A DNA stretch of 64,000 nt from Streptomyces canus (GCF_001514145.1 NZ_KQ948665.1:124001-188000), one strand, 5' to 3'; positions 7,775-16,982 are shown, counted from the stretch's first letter. The notes: generated by a model not told the origin, from the sequence alone. Numbers and translations are program-made.

Positions 7775-9307
7775 TCACGCGAGTGACTTCTCCGGTTCCG
7801 GCTCCGGCACCTCCGTGCGCACCTCGACGCCTCGCAGCGTCAGCGCCGCCAGGCCCGCCGCCGTGACCAGCAGCACCGCCCCGGCGATCGCCGCGCCCTG
7901 CAGTCCGCTGGTGAACGCCTCCCGGGCCGCCGTCGCGAGTCCCGGGAACCGGTCGGCCACCGCGAGCGCCCCGCCCAGCGTCTCCCGCGCCGCATCCGGC
8001 GCCGCATCCGGCATCTCGTGGCGGTAGACCGCCGTACCGATGGAGCCGAGGACCGCCATGCCGAGGGCGCCGCCGAACTCCGCGCCGGTCTCCATCAGGG
8101 AGGACGCCGAACCGGCCCGCTCCACCGGGGCGCTGCTCATCGCGAGGTCCGTGATCTGCGAGATCACGGTGACGACGCCGACGGCGAGGACACCGCACGC
8201 GGTCAGGACCAGCGCCATCGAGTCCGTGCCGGTGAAGGCCAGCAGCGCGTAGCCGACCGCGCCGATCGCGAAGCCGGCGGTGACGACGTGAGCGCGGTCG
8301 ACCCCCTTCTGGACCAGCGAGGTCGCGAGCGGGGCCGCGGCGCCGATCGGCACCGAGGGCAACAGCGCCCACAGGGCCGCCTCCAGCGCGCTCTTGCCGA
8401 GCACCGACTGCAGGTACTGCGTGGTGAAGTAGGCCGAGCCCATCATCGCGAACGAGGAGATCAGGTTGAGCGCGACGGAGGGCCCGAAACCGCGGCCGCG
8501 GAACAGGGCCGGGGAGATCATCGGCGAGGCCGTGGTGCGCTGGCGGTGCACGAAGAGGACCGCGAAGAGCAGACCGACGGTGATCGAGACGACGTAACGG
8601 ACGTTCCAGCCCTCGGACGGGATTTCCTTCAGGCCGTAGACGACCGGCAGCACCGCGGCCATCGACAGAGGGACGCTCAGCCAGTCGAACCGGCCGGGCG
8701 ATGCGGCCTTCGACTCGGGCAGCAGGATGGGGCCGAGGACCAGGAGCAGCACCATCGCGGGCAGGTTGACCAGGAAGACCGAGCCCCACCAGAAGTACTC
8801 GACCAGCACACCGCTCATCACCGAACCGAGCGCGATCCCGGCCGTCATCACACCGGACCACATGCCGATCGCCTTCGCGCGCTGGCCGGGGTCGGTGAAC
8901 ATCGTGCGGATCAGCGCCATCGTCGACGGCATCAGGGTCGCGCCGCCGATGCCGAGGACCGCTCGGGCAGCGATGAGGGTCTCCGCGCTGTTCGCGTAGG
9001 CGGCGATCAGCGAGGCGGTGCCGAAGGCGACGGCGCCGATCAGCAGGAGCCTGCGGCGGCCGATGCGGTCGCCCAGGGAGCCCATCGTCATGAGCAGGCC
9101 GGCCAGGACGAAGGCGTAGATGTCGAAGATCCACAGCTGCTGGGTGCCGCTCGGCTCCAGGTCCGCGCTGATCGCCGGGATCGCGAAGTAGAGGACGGAG
9201 ACGTCCATCGAGACCAGGAGCAGCGGAAGCATCAGGACGGCGAGGGCGGTCCATTCACGGCGGCCGGCGCGGCCGGACGGGGTGGTGGTGCTCGTCGGGT
9301 TCGTCAT
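7775..9307 (-). CDS. MFS drug exporter, DHA2 (14-TM) family
   Basis: Proton-driven efflux transporter of the inner membrane, substrate unknown. The protein has 510 residues with about 14 hydrophobic segments, the number expected for DHA2/QacA-like exporters. Motif A is GSLGDRIGRRRLLLIG between TM2 and TM3, and a motif C-like antiporter segment is GIALGSVMSGVLVEYFWW in TM5. The final loop before the C-terminus is Ala/Gly-rich. It diverges from a TetR gene with only 76 bases between starts; that gap is packed with repeated half-sites, so repression by the TetR protein and induction by a ligand are likely (inference). Confidence 0.93.
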   Translation of the reverse strand: MTNPTSTTTPSGRAGRREWTALAVLMLPLLLVSMDVSVLYFAIPAISADLEPSGTQQLWIFDIYAFVLAGLLMTMGSLGDRIGRRRLLLIGAVAFGTASLIAAYANSAETLIAARAVLGIGGATLMPSTMALIRTMFTDPGQRAKAIGMWSGVMTAGIALGSVMSGVLVEYFWWGSVFLVNLPAMVLLLVLGPILLPESKAASPGRFDWLSVPLSMAAVLPVVYGLKEIPSEGWNVRYVVSITVGLLFAVLFVHRQRTTASPMISPALFRGRGFGPSVALNLISSFAMMGSAYFTTQYLQSVLGKSALEAALWALLPSVPIGAAAPLATSLVQKGVDRAHVVTAGFAIGAVGYALLAFTGTDSMALVLTACGVLAVGVVTVISQITDLAMSSAPVERAGSASSLMETGAEFGGALGMAVLGSIGTAVYRHEMPDAAPDAARETLGGALAVADRFPGLATAAREAFTSGLQGAAIAGAVLLVTAAGLAALTLRGVEVRTEVPEPEPEKSLA

Positions 9308-9316
9308 GACGGCGAC

Positions 9317-9369
9317 TATACGAGCGTCTTAAACGCTTGTCTATGACGCTTGTATAAATCGCTTGTCTA
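9317..9369. promoter_or_regulatory. TetR operator: four half-sites, 13-bp period
   Basis: Three direct copies of CGCTTGTNTA start at 9334, 9347 and 9360, exactly 13 bp apart. An inverted, one-mismatch copy (TATACGAGCG) lies at 9317-9326. The outer pair ACGAGCGT (9320-9327) and ACGCTTGT (9333-9340) forms a near-perfect palindrome. The block fills most of the 76-base gap between the divergent MFS and TetR starts. Confidence 0.8.
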
Positions 9370-9383
9370 GATAGGCTGAGCGC

Positions 9384-9956
9384 ATGGGACATCGCGAGGA
9401 TCTGCTCGAAGGCGCCAAGCGCTGCCTGCTGGAGAAGGGGTTCCTGCGGACGACCGCGCGGGACATCGTCAAGGAGTCCGGGACGAACCTGGCGTCCATC
9501 GGCTATCACTACGGCTCGAAGGACGCGCTGCTGGGGCAGGCGTACATCGCGTTGGTGGAGGACGTGTCCTTCGAGGGGGGCGACGGATTCACCGGTGCGC
9601 CCGGCTCGCTGGAGCGCTTCCGGGAGGTGTGGGCCAACATCGTCGACACCATGCGGGGGCCCGGCTCGCTGTGGCGGCTCAGCCTGGAGATCATGGGTAT
9701 GGGTGACCAACTGCCCGAGGTGCGCGACCAGTTGGCGCGTGCGCAGCGCGAGGGTGGGCGGGGCCTGGTCTCCATGCTCATGGGCGTGCCGGAGGAGGAG
9801 GTGACGGACGAGACCGCCGACACCCTCGGCCGGTTCTATCTGGCGCTGATGACCGGACTCATCGGTCAGTGGGCCTTCGACCCCAAGAGCGCGCCCGACG
9901 CGGACACCCTCACCGAGGGCCTGCGGCAGGTCATCGAGGCCGCCACGCGCGAGTGA
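9384..9956 (+). CDS. TetR family regulator of the adjacent exporter
   Basis: A 190-residue one-domain repressor. The N-terminal helix-turn-helix spans about 20-50 (TTARDIVKESGTNLASIGYH, with the typical YHYGSKDALL end); the C-terminal ligand-binding and dimer domain resembles the TetR_C group (W-rich, FYLALMTGLIGQWAFDP). The ATG lies 14 bases after the last operator half-site, so autoregulation is likely. No strong Shine-Dalgarno is visible, suggesting a short-leader or leaderless mRNA. The natural partner is the divergent MFS exporter. The ligand is unknown. Confidence 0.92.
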   Translation: MGHREDLLEGAKRCLLEKGFLRTTARDIVKESGTNLASIGYHYGSKDALLGQAYIALVEDVSFEGGDGFTGAPGSLERFREVWANIVDTMRGPGSLWRLSLEIMGMGDQLPEVRDQLARAQREGGRGLVSMLMGVPEEEVTDETADTLGRFYLALMTGLIGQWAFDPKSAPDADTLTEGLRQVIEAATRE

Positions 9957-10004
9957 TACGCCCCTCCCGCGTCTCCATCACCCGGTCCCGCGAAATGCCG
10001 TACG

Positions 10005-10649
10005 TCAATAATCGTCCCGACCGCCGGTCACGCGCCGGATGGCGGACGCGGTGTCCCGGGTGGTGAGGGTGGGCCGGTAGTCCGGTTCCGTCCACGGCCG
10101 GCCGGTCGAGACCCATACGCTCCGTGCTCCGACGCCCAGCGCGCCTCGGATGTCCGCAAGGGCCGAGTCGCCGATCATCCATGCGCCGTCGAGCGCGACT
10201 CCGGCGACGGCGGCCGCCGCGTGGAAGATCTCCGGCTCGGGCTTCCAGTGCCCGGCCGCCTCGGAGATCACCCAGCCGTGGACGAGCCGGTCGAGGCCGA
10301 CGTTGCGGATCTTCGTCTCCTGCTGGACGGTCCGCCCGTTGGTCACGATCACGCAGGACCAGCCCTCGGCGCGGGCCTCGACGAGCGCCTCGCGGACCGG
10401 GTCGGACAGGGTGATCCGGTCGGCCGCGCCCAGGTCGAGGAAGTCCTGGGCGTCGATGCCGCCATACCGCTCGGACAGCGCCCGCGCGACCTCCCGCCGT
10501 GGTGTGTGGCCGCTCGCGTCGAGGGTCATCAGCCAGCCCAAGTCACCTTCGGGCAGGCCGTGTTCGGTGAGAAAGTCGATCGCGGCCGCGCGGAAGGCGG
10601 CGTCCCGGTCGACGAGGGTGTTGTCGAGGTCGATCATCAGCAGGGGCAC
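10005..10649 (-). CDS. HAD-family phosphatase
   Basis: Haloacid dehalogenase-like hydrolase, probably a small-molecule phosphatase. GTG 10649 gives MPLLMIDLDNTLVDRD, placing the catalytic motif DLDNTLVD at the N-terminus where the family has it; GGGGAG lies 10 bases upstream. The 214 residues include motif II (CVIVTNGR), motif III lysine (AAGHWKPEPEIF) and motif IV (MIGDSALADI). It lies 55 bases downstream of the PucR-type gene on the same strand, so they may be cotranscribed. The substrate cannot be read from sequence. Confidence 0.85.
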   Translation of the reverse strand: MPLLMIDLDNTLVDRDAAFRAAAIDFLTEHGLPEGDLGWLMTLDASGHTPRREVARALSERYGGIDAQDFLDLGAADRITLSDPVREALVEARAEGWSCVIVTNGRTVQQETKIRNVGLDRLVHGWVISEAAGHWKPEPEIFHAAAAVAGVALDGAWMIGDSALADIRGALGVGARSVWVSTGRPWTEPDYRPTLTTRDTASAIRRVTGGRDDY

Positions 10650-10704
10650 GGGGATCAGTCTCCCCACGCCGCTCGCACGTCGAACGCGGCGATCACGGTG
10701 CCGC

Positions 10705-12081
10705 TTACAGCCGCGCCCCCTTGAGCGCCATGTGCAGCAGCAGCCGGTCCTCGCCGTCGTCCAGGTCAAGGCCGGTGAGCTGTTCGACGCGGGAGAGGCG
10801 GTAGTAGAGGGTCTGGCGGTGGATACCCAGTTCCGCGGCGGTGCGGCCGGCCTGGCCCGCGCAGTCGAGGTAGACCTCGGCGGTGCGGGCGAGTTCGCGG
10901 TGGGCGGGGGAGAGAAGGGGGCGTACGACGGGGTCGTGGGCCGTCTCCGGGGGCAGCGCGGTCAGCAGACGGTACGGGCCGATGCGCGACCACTCCGCGA
11001 CCGGCCCGAACCCAGGTTCCGCAAGCGCGGCACGGGCCGCGGCCGACGCCTCCTGCCAGGCGGGGGCCAGCTCGGCAAGGCCCACACGAGCGCCGGCGAC
11101 TCCGGCGGCCACGGCGCCTGGGGCTGGGGTGTGCCGTGGGGCGTCAAAGGCTGCCGTACTGCGCGCCGCCCCAGGGGCTGTGGTGTCCGCCGTGGCATCC
11201 GGGGTTTTCGTGCTGGGTGCCGCGCCAGGGGCTGCTGTGCCAGGCGTTACGCCGGGGACTGCGGTGTCGCCTGTCGCGCCTGAGGCTGCCATGTCGCCTG
11301 TTGCACCCGGTGCCGCCCGTTCCAGCAACCGCCCCGCCGCCGAGCTCGCCGGTGTCAGGGTGTCGGTCGCCCGTAGCCGTACCAGGACCGCCAGGGCCTG
11401 GCCCGTGACACCCCACGGCACCGTGCACAAGGCCGTCGCGTGCGGGACCGTACGCGACGACGGGGCGTCGTCCGGGTCGGCGGACGGCCATGGGGCGACG
11501 CACACCACGGTGTACGGGCCGTCGGCGCGGGGACCCAGCGCCGTGCGCAGGGCCGCCACCGCCATGTCGCCCTGCCAGCCGCGCTCGGCGGTCAGCACCG
11601 CCCGCAGCTCCCGGCTCAGGTCGGCCCCGTGCTGCGCCTCGTCCGCGAGCAGTGCGCCGATCCGGGCCGTCACCCGCATCGCCGCGTCCAGCTGCGGGTC
11701 GGTCGGGCCGGGATCGGAGTCCAGGAGCCAGACGTAACCGAGGACGACCCCCCGATGACGTACGGGCAGACAGATCCGCCCGCGATAGACCCCCGCCTCC
11801 GGAGTGGGCGGAATCCGCACCGGCCCGCTCGCCCTGGTGATGCCGAAGCCCTCGAACCACGTCCGGACCGCGGCCGTGGAGCGCCGGGTCAGGATCGAGC
11901 GGGTGCGGACGGGGTCCAGCGCCGACGGATCGAGGTCGCCCTCACTGTCGTACGCACCGAAGGCGATCAGCTCGAAGTCGCGGTTCTCCAGGGTCGCCGG
12001 CACGCCCAGGAGTTCCGAGATCTCGTCGACCAGCTCCTGGTAGTCACCTGCGCGGTGGAAAGCTGCGGCATCGGACGTCAC
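10705..12081 (-). CDS. PucR/CdaR-type regulator beside proline catabolism
   Basis: Transcription factor, probably the regulator of the divergent proline-degradation genes. GTG 12081 is chosen because GGGAGA lies eight bases upstream (a TTG at 12099 is also in frame); 458 residues. The N-terminal sensory region (about 10-150) is GAF-like. The C-terminal PucR helix-turn-helix reads GRTAAELGIHRQTLYYRLSR. Between them, about residues 257-319, is a seven-fold 9-residue repeat rich in Ala, Pro, Gly and Thr (APGATGDMA, ASGATGDTA and so on), encoded by a 27-bp minisatellite and probably an unstructured linker. Known actinobacterial PutR/PruR-type activators belong to this family; that this one responds to proline is inference from position. 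Confidence 0.85.
   Translation of the reverse strand: MTSDAAAFHRAGDYQELVDEISELLGVPATLENRDFELIAFGAYDSEGDLDPSALDPVRTRSILTRRSTAAVRTWFEGFGITRASGPVRIPPTPEAGVYRGRICLPVRHRGVVLGYVWLLDSDPGPTDPQLDAAMRVTARIGALLADEAQHGADLSRELRAVLTAERGWQGDMAVAALRTALGPRADGPYTVVCVAPWPSADPDDAPSSRTVPHATALCTVPWGVTGQALAVLVRLRATDTLTPASSAAGRLLERAAPGATGDMAASGATGDTAVPGVTPGTAAPGAAPSTKTPDATADTTAPGAARSTAAFDAPRHTPAPGAVAAGVAGARVGLAELAPAWQEASAAARAALAEPGFGPVAEWSRIGPYRLLTALPPETAHDPVVRPLLSPAHRELARTAEVYLDCAGQAGRTAAELGIHRQTLYYRLSRVEQLTGLDLDDGEDRLLLHMALKGARL
11125..11313 (-). repeat. 27-bp coding minisatellite, seven units
   Basis: Seven tandem, diverged 27-bp units inside the PucR-type gene, each encoding nine residues: APGATGDMA, ASGATGDTA, VPGVTPGTA, APGAAPSTK, TPDATADTT, APGAARSTA, AFDAPRHTP. 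The segment is in frame and expands a linker between sensor and DNA-binding domains. Confidence 0.75.
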
Positions 12082-12226
12082 TCGGGCATTCTCCCGCAAT
12101 TCCGCGGTCCTTCATACATCTGTCTGAGATCTGCGGCACGGATGCGTGACAGCTGTCGATGGCCGACGATCGGGGGGATCCTTAGATTTCACGGTGGTTC
12201 TATCTGCTGGTTTGTGGAGGTGCCCC

Positions 12227-13153
12227 GTGCTGGGTCCCGTGATTCTTGCCGCGTCGCGCAGCGACCGGATGCGACGCCTGATCTCGGCGGCCCCGGTGAC
12301 CAAGCGGGTCGTCGACCGCTTCATCCCGGGCGAGACGGTCGACGAGATCGTGCCGATCGTCCGCGAGCTGACCGACCGCGGTCTGGAGCTGACGATGGAC
12401 GTCGTCGGCGAGGACATCACCACCCCGGAGCAGGCGGAAGCCGCTCGGGACGCCTATCTGGCGCTCATCGACCGGCTCAAGGCACTCGACCTGGGTACCA
12501 GGGCCGAGATGTCCGTGAAGCTGTCGATGTTCGGCCAGGCGCTGCCCGGGGGGCACGAGCTGGCTCTCGCGAACGTCCGGCCGGTCGTCGAGGCGGCCGC
12601 CGCCATCGGTACGACCGTCACGCTCGACGCCGAGGACCACACCACCCTCGACTCGATGTTCGCCATCCACGAGGAGCTGCGGAAGGACTTCCCGCAGACC
12701 GGCTGTGTGATCCAGGCCTACCTCTTCCGCACCGAGGCCGACGCCCGCCGGCTCGCCGGGGCGGGCAGCCGGGTGCGGCTCGTGAAGGGCGCGTACAAGG
12801 AGCCCGCCGAGGTCGCCTACCAGCAGAAACACGAGATCGACAAGGCGTACGTCCGGGTCCTGCGCATCCTGATGGAGGGCGAGGGATACCCGATGGTCGG
12901 CTCCCACGACCCACGCCTGATCTCCATCGCCCAGGAACTCGCCCGGCAGGCCGGCCGCAAGCCCGACGAGTACGAGTTCCAGATGCTCTACGGCATCCGC
13001 GGCGACGAACACCTGCGGCTGGCCGCCGAGGGCCACCGGATGCGCGTCTACACGGCCTACGGCACCGACTGGTACGGCTACTTCATGCGCCGACTCGCGG
13101 AGAAGCCGGCGAACCTGCGATTTTTCGTCCGCTCGATGATCAGCAAGGGGTGA
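12227..13153 (+). CDS. Proline dehydrogenase
   Basis: FAD enzyme oxidising proline to 1-pyrroline-5-carboxylate and passing electrons to the membrane. GTG 12227 (MLGPVILAASRSDRMRRL) follows GGAGGTG by four bases and gives 308 residues, the normal length of monofunctional ProDH; the longer upstream frame is unsupported. Barrel motifs are visible: DAEDHTTLDS, the VIQAYLFRTEAD strand, RLVKGAYKEP and the C-terminal EFQMLYGIRGDE. Substrate-contact arginines are expected in the last helix, where YFMRRLAEKPAN is present. It is followed after 250 bases by the P5C dehydrogenase gene and diverges from the PucR-type regulator. Confidence 0.95.
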   Translation: MLGPVILAASRSDRMRRLISAAPVTKRVVDRFIPGETVDEIVPIVRELTDRGLELTMDVVGEDITTPEQAEAARDAYLALIDRLKALDLGTRAEMSVKLSMFGQALPGGHELALANVRPVVEAAAAIGTTVTLDAEDHTTLDSMFAIHEELRKDFPQTGCVIQAYLFRTEADARRLAGAGSRVRLVKGAYKEPAEVAYQQKHEIDKAYVRVLRILMEGEGYPMVGSHDPRLISIAQELARQAGRKPDEYEFQMLYGIRGDEHLRLAAEGHRMRVYTAYGTDWYGYFMRRLAEKPANLRFFVRSMISKG

Positions 13154-13403
13154 TGCGCTGGATGAGCCACGGCTGTCGGTCTCCGCGAAATTCGGAGGCC
13201 AACAGCTGCAGCCCTGCGGCCGGCTGAGCCGGACCCAGATCCGTGGAAAGGAGTTACGGATCTCGTGACTCCGCCCCCGAAGGGGCTTCTCACGGCTCGC
13301 TACAGCGAGACCGTGACGGTCAAGCCCTGACCGCTGCTCACCATACGCAACCGCTTCAGCTTCCTTGGGCTGAAGCCAGGGAATCACTCGGAAGAGGTAA
13401 CCC

Positions 13404-15035
13404 ATGGACGCTGTGACCCAGGTCCCCACCCCCGTCAACGAGCCGGTGCACGGCTACGCCCCCGGCTCGCCCGAGCGGGCCCGGCTGGAGGCCAGGCTCA
13501 AGGAGCTGGCCGAGAACCCGGTCGACCTGCCGATGACCATCGGCGGTGAGAAGCGGCTGGGCGGCGGCGAGGCCTTCCAGGTCGTGCAGCCGCACCACCA
13601 CAAGGCCGTGCTGGGCACCTACCGCAACGCCACCCAGCAGGATGCCCAGGACGCCATCGACGCGGCGCTCGCCGCCGCCCCCGCCTGGCGCGCGATGTCC
13701 TTCGACGACCGCGCCGCGATCATCCTGCGCGCCGCCGAACTGCTCTCCGGCCCCTGGCGCGAGACGCTGGCCGCCTCCACCATGCTCGGCCAGTCCAAGA
13801 CCGCCCAGCAGGCCGAGATCGACACGCCCTGCGAGCTGATCGACTTCTGGCGCTTCAACGTCAAGTACGCCCGTGACCTGCTCGCCGAGCAGCCTCCGGC
13901 CAACGCCCCCGGCGTCTGGAACCGCCTCGACCACCGCCCGCTCGAGGGGTTCGTCTACGCGATCACGCCGTTCAACTTCACGGCGATCGCGGGCAACCTG
14001 CCCACCGCCCCCGCCCTCATGGGCAACGTCGTGGTGTGGAAGCCGTCCCCGACCCAGACCCACGCCGCCGTGCTGCTCATGCAGCTCCTCGAGGAGGCCG
14101 GTCTGCCCAAGGGCGTCATCAACCTCGTCACCGGCGACGGCATCGAGGTCTCCAAGGTCGCCCTGGAGCACCGGGACCTCGCGGGCATCCACTTCACCGG
14201 TTCGACGAAGACCTTCCAGCACCTGTGGAAGACGGTCGGCGCCAACATCGAGAAGTACCGCACCTACCCGCGCCTGGTCGGCGAGACCGGCGGCAAGGAC
14301 TTCGTCGTCGCCCATCCGAGCGCCGACCGCGCGATCCTCAAGACCGCCCTGACCCGCGGTGCCTTCGAGTACCAGGGCCAGAAGTGCTCGGCGACGTCCC
14401 GGGCCTACATCCCGGCGTCGATCTGGAACAGCGGTTTCCGCGAGGAGTTCGCCGCCGAGGTGGACGGCATCGCCATGGGTGACGTCACCGACCTGTCCAA
14501 CTTCATCGGCGCGGTCATCGACGAGCGTGCCTTCGCCAAGAACAAGGCGGCGATCGACCGCGCGCAGTCGGACCCCACCTGCACGATCGTCGCGGGCGGT
14601 TCCTACGACGACTCGGTCGGCTGGTTCGTCCGCCCGACCGTCGTCGAGTGCACGGACCCGGCGAACGAGGTCTTCACCACCGAGTACTTCGGCCCCTTCC
14701 TCGCGGTGTACGTCTACGAGGACGACAGGTACGAGGAGATGCTGACCCAGATGGAGTCGGCGTCCGACTACGCGCTGACGGGCTCGGTGATCTCGTCCGA
14801 CCGCGCGGCGGCCGCGTACACGATGGAGAAGCTGCGCTACGCGGCCGGCAACTTCTACATCAACGACAAGTCCACCGGCGCCGTCGTCGGCCAGCAGCCC
14901 TTCGGCGGCGGCCGCGCCTCCGGCACCAACGACAAGGCCGGCGCCCCGCAGAACCTCCAGCGCTGGACCCTGACCCGCGCCATCAAGGAGACGCTGGTCC
15001 CGCCCACCGACTACGGTTACCCGCACATGGGCTGA
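13404..15035 (+). CDS. pruA: 1-pyrroline-5-carboxylate dehydrogenase
   Basis: NAD+-dependent aldehyde dehydrogenase converting glutamate semialdehyde/P5C to glutamate, the second step of proline catabolism. The protein has 543 residues. Motifs: FNFTAIAGNLPTAPALMGN, the NAD-binding HFTGSTKTFQ, the general-base glutamate in LVGETGGKDF, the catalytic cysteine in YQGQKCSATSRAYI, and PFGGGRASGTNDKAG near the C-terminus. The ATG follows GAAGAGG. The 250-base gap upstream contains small hairpins (cccccgaagggg at about 13275; cggctcgctacagcgagaccg at about 13293) but no gene, so it may be a processed or separately promoted message. Confidence 0.96.
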   Translation: MDAVTQVPTPVNEPVHGYAPGSPERARLEARLKELAENPVDLPMTIGGEKRLGGGEAFQVVQPHHHKAVLGTYRNATQQDAQDAIDAALAAAPAWRAMSFDDRAAIILRAAELLSGPWRETLAASTMLGQSKTAQQAEIDTPCELIDFWRFNVKYARDLLAEQPPANAPGVWNRLDHRPLEGFVYAITPFNFTAIAGNLPTAPALMGNVVVWKPSPTQTHAAVLLMQLLEEAGLPKGVINLVTGDGIEVSKVALEHRDLAGIHFTGSTKTFQHLWKTVGANIEKYRTYPRLVGETGGKDFVVAHPSADRAILKTALTRGAFEYQGQKCSATSRAYIPASIWNSGFREEFAAEVDGIAMGDVTDLSNFIGAVIDERAFAKNKAAIDRAQSDPTCTIVAGGSYDDSVGWFVRPTVVECTDPANEVFTTEYFGPFLAVYVYEDDRYEEMLTQMESASDYALTGSVISSDRAAAAYTMEKLRYAAGNFYINDKSTGAVVGQQPFGGGRASGTNDKAGAPQNLQRWTLTRAIKETLVPPTDYGYPHMG

Positions 15036-15056
15036 CGGTCAGTCAGTCGTCAGCAG

Positions 15057-15081
15057 GGGCCGGGCTGTTGCCCGGCCCTTC
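15057..15081 (+). terminator. Terminator after pruA
   Basis: GGGCCGGGC (15057-15065), TGTT loop, GCCCGGCCC (15070-15078), followed by TTC. A nine-bp perfect stem just downstream of the pruA stop. Confidence 0.8.
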
Positions 15082-15100
15082 GTGCGCGCACAATGCGGGC

Positions 15101-15949
15101 ATGACCGCGATCACCGAGGACGGCGTACGACTGTGGGCCTCGCGTTCGGGTGAGGGCGACCCGCTGGTCCTGTGCCACGGCGGGCCGGGACTGTGGGACA
15201 TGTTCGGCGACATGGCCGCGATGCTCGGCGACCGGGCCTCGGTGATCCGCTGGGACCAGCGCGGCTGCGGCCGCTCGCAGCGGTGCGCCGGACCGTGGAC
15301 GACCGACCGGTTCGTGGCCGACCTGGACGTCGTACGACGCCACTTCGACCTGGACCGGATGGCGCTGCTCGGCCACTCCTGGGGTGCGCAACTGGCGTTG
15401 AGCTACACCCTTGCCCACCCTGAGCGGGTGAGCACGCTGATATACGTCAGCGGGTCGGGCATCGTGCCGGCGTCGCACTGGCACGCCCGCTACACGGACA
15501 ACCTCGCCGCGCGCCTCGGCGAGGATCCCGAACGGTTCGCCCGCTGGCGGGAGTTGCCGAAGAGGGACCCGGAGCACGCGATCCTCCAGTGGACGGCCGA
15601 CTTCGCGGACCGCGAGCACGCCCTGGAGCACGCCCGCCGGATGGCCGACCCCTGGTTCGACATCAACTACGAGTGCAACAAGGCCCTGAACGCCGAGACC
15701 GCGGATACCTGGGGTACCCCCGTCCTGCGGACCGGCTGCGCGTCCCTGGACGTCCCCGTCCTGATCATCGACGGCGCCGAGGACATCCGCCCGCGTTCGG
15801 CCGTGGACTCGCTGGAGGAGGCGTTGCCACGAGTACGGCGGGTGGTGCTGCCGAAGGCCGGTCATCTGCCGTGGGTGGAGGCCCCGGAGCGCTTCCGGGA
15901 CGCCGTGGGGACCGTGCTCGGCCGTACGTCGAGGCCGGGGCGGAGGTGA
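15101..15949 (+). CDS. Alpha/beta hydrolase, proline-iminopeptidase-like
   Basis: Serine hydrolase of 282 residues starting at MTAITEDGVRLWASRSGEG. The oxyanion-hole motif HGGPG is near residue 25 and the nucleophile elbow GHSWG near 94; an aspartate follows in LIIDGAEDIRP and the catalytic histidine is in KAGHLPWVEAPE. HGGPG plus GHSWG is the pattern of prolyl aminopeptidases (S33). Next to proline catabolism it could release N-terminal proline from peptides, but substrate range cannot be settled from sequence. The long frame upstream of 15101 overlaps pruA and is ignored. Confidence 0.88.
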   Translation: MTAITEDGVRLWASRSGEGDPLVLCHGGPGLWDMFGDMAAMLGDRASVIRWDQRGCGRSQRCAGPWTTDRFVADLDVVRRHFDLDRMALLGHSWGAQLALSYTLAHPERVSTLIYVSGSGIVPASHWHARYTDNLAARLGEDPERFARWRELPKRDPEHAILQWTADFADREHALEHARRMADPWFDINYECNKALNAETADTWGTPVLRTGCASLDVPVLIIDGAEDIRPRSAVDSLEEALPRVRRVVLPKAGHLPWVEAPERFRDAVGTVLGRTSRPGRR

Positions 15950-15983
15950 TCGCGCCCGCGTACATCACCCCGCACCGCCCACC

Positions 15984-16982
15984 TCACCCGCACCGCCCGC
16001 CCGCCCTCACCAGGATCTTCCCGGTGTTCCCACCGCGCAGCATCAGCAGGAACGCCTCCACGATCCGCTCGAAGCCGTCCACCACCGTCTCGTCGGGAAC
16101 GAGCGCCCCGCTGACCAGATGCGGTACGGCGAACGCGTACAACTCCTCCTGCAGGTCCGCGTAGTCGCGCACCAGGAAGCCCTCGATGCGCAGGCTCTTC
16201 TCCACGACGTCCGCGTGGTCGAAGACGACCGGCGGCGTGTCCGGGGTGTTGTACTGGCCCACCGTGCCGACCCGGACCACTCGGCCGTGCTCCCTGAGCG
16301 CACCGATCGCCGCGCCCAGGTGCTCGCCGCCGACGTTGTCGACGAACACGTCGATGCCGTCGGGTGCGGCCTTCGTGAGGAGGTCCGCGACCGGGCCGGA
16401 CCGGTAGTCGAACGCGGCGTCGTAACCGACCTGTTCGATCAGATGTCTGACCTTCGACGGTGATCCCGCGCTCCCGATCACCCTGCCCGCGCCCAGCAGC
16501 CGTGCGAAGCGGCCCGTCGCCGTGCCGACCCCGCCGGCCGCGGCGGAGACGAACACGTCGTCGCCCTCGCGGAGTCGGGCGATGCGGGTGAGGCCGACGT
16601 ACGCCGTCAGGCCGGTACCGCCGAGAACGCTCAGATACGCGGAGAGCGGTACGCCCTCATGGAGCGGCAGGCGTCTGGTCTCGGCCGGGTTCACCACCGA
16701 GTGGGTCCGCCAGCCCTTCCGGTGGAAGACCAACTCGCCCTCCGGCAGGGACGGTTCGCGCGAGGCGACGATTCTGCCGAGCGCACGGCCCTCCAGCGGG
16801 GCGTTCAACTCGAAGTCGCCGTCCATCATTTCGCGGTGGTAGGGGTCGACGGACCAGTACAGGTTCTCGACGAGCGCCGTGCCGCGGGCGGGCTCCGGAA
16901 CCCGGGACTCCACGAAGCGGAAGTGCTCGGGGGCCGGGAAGCCGGTCGGGCGGGCGGTCTGGTGCACGGTGAGCGCGGTCAT
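15984..16982 (-). CDS. NADP-dependent MDR oxidoreductase
   Basis: Medium-chain dehydrogenase/reductase, zinc-free, of the alkenal/curcumin reductase-like group that reduces activated C=C bonds with NADPH. It has 332 residues from ATG 16982. The N-terminal GroES-like part includes ENLYWSVDPYHREMM, and the Rossmann motif is SAAAGGVGTATGRFARLLGA, then GSAGSPSKVRHL and the partner segment FDYRSG. DVFVDNVGGEHL and GRVVRVGTVGQYN are typical of this subfamily. It diverges from a LysR regulator with a 93-base gap containing a clear palindrome; LysR control is likely. The substrate is unknown. Confidence 0.9.
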   Translation of the reverse strand: MTALTVHQTARPTGFPAPEHFRFVESRVPEPARGTALVENLYWSVDPYHREMMDGDFELNAPLEGRALGRIVASREPSLPEGELVFHRKGWRTHSVVNPAETRRLPLHEGVPLSAYLSVLGGTGLTAYVGLTRIARLREGDDVFVSAAAGGVGTATGRFARLLGAGRVIGSAGSPSKVRHLIEQVGYDAAFDYRSGPVADLLTKAAPDGIDVFVDNVGGEHLGAAIGALREHGRVVRVGTVGQYNTPDTPPVVFDHADVVEKSLRIEGFLVRDYADLQEELYAFAVPHLVSGALVPDETVVDGFERIVEAFLLMLRGGNTGKILVRAGGRCG

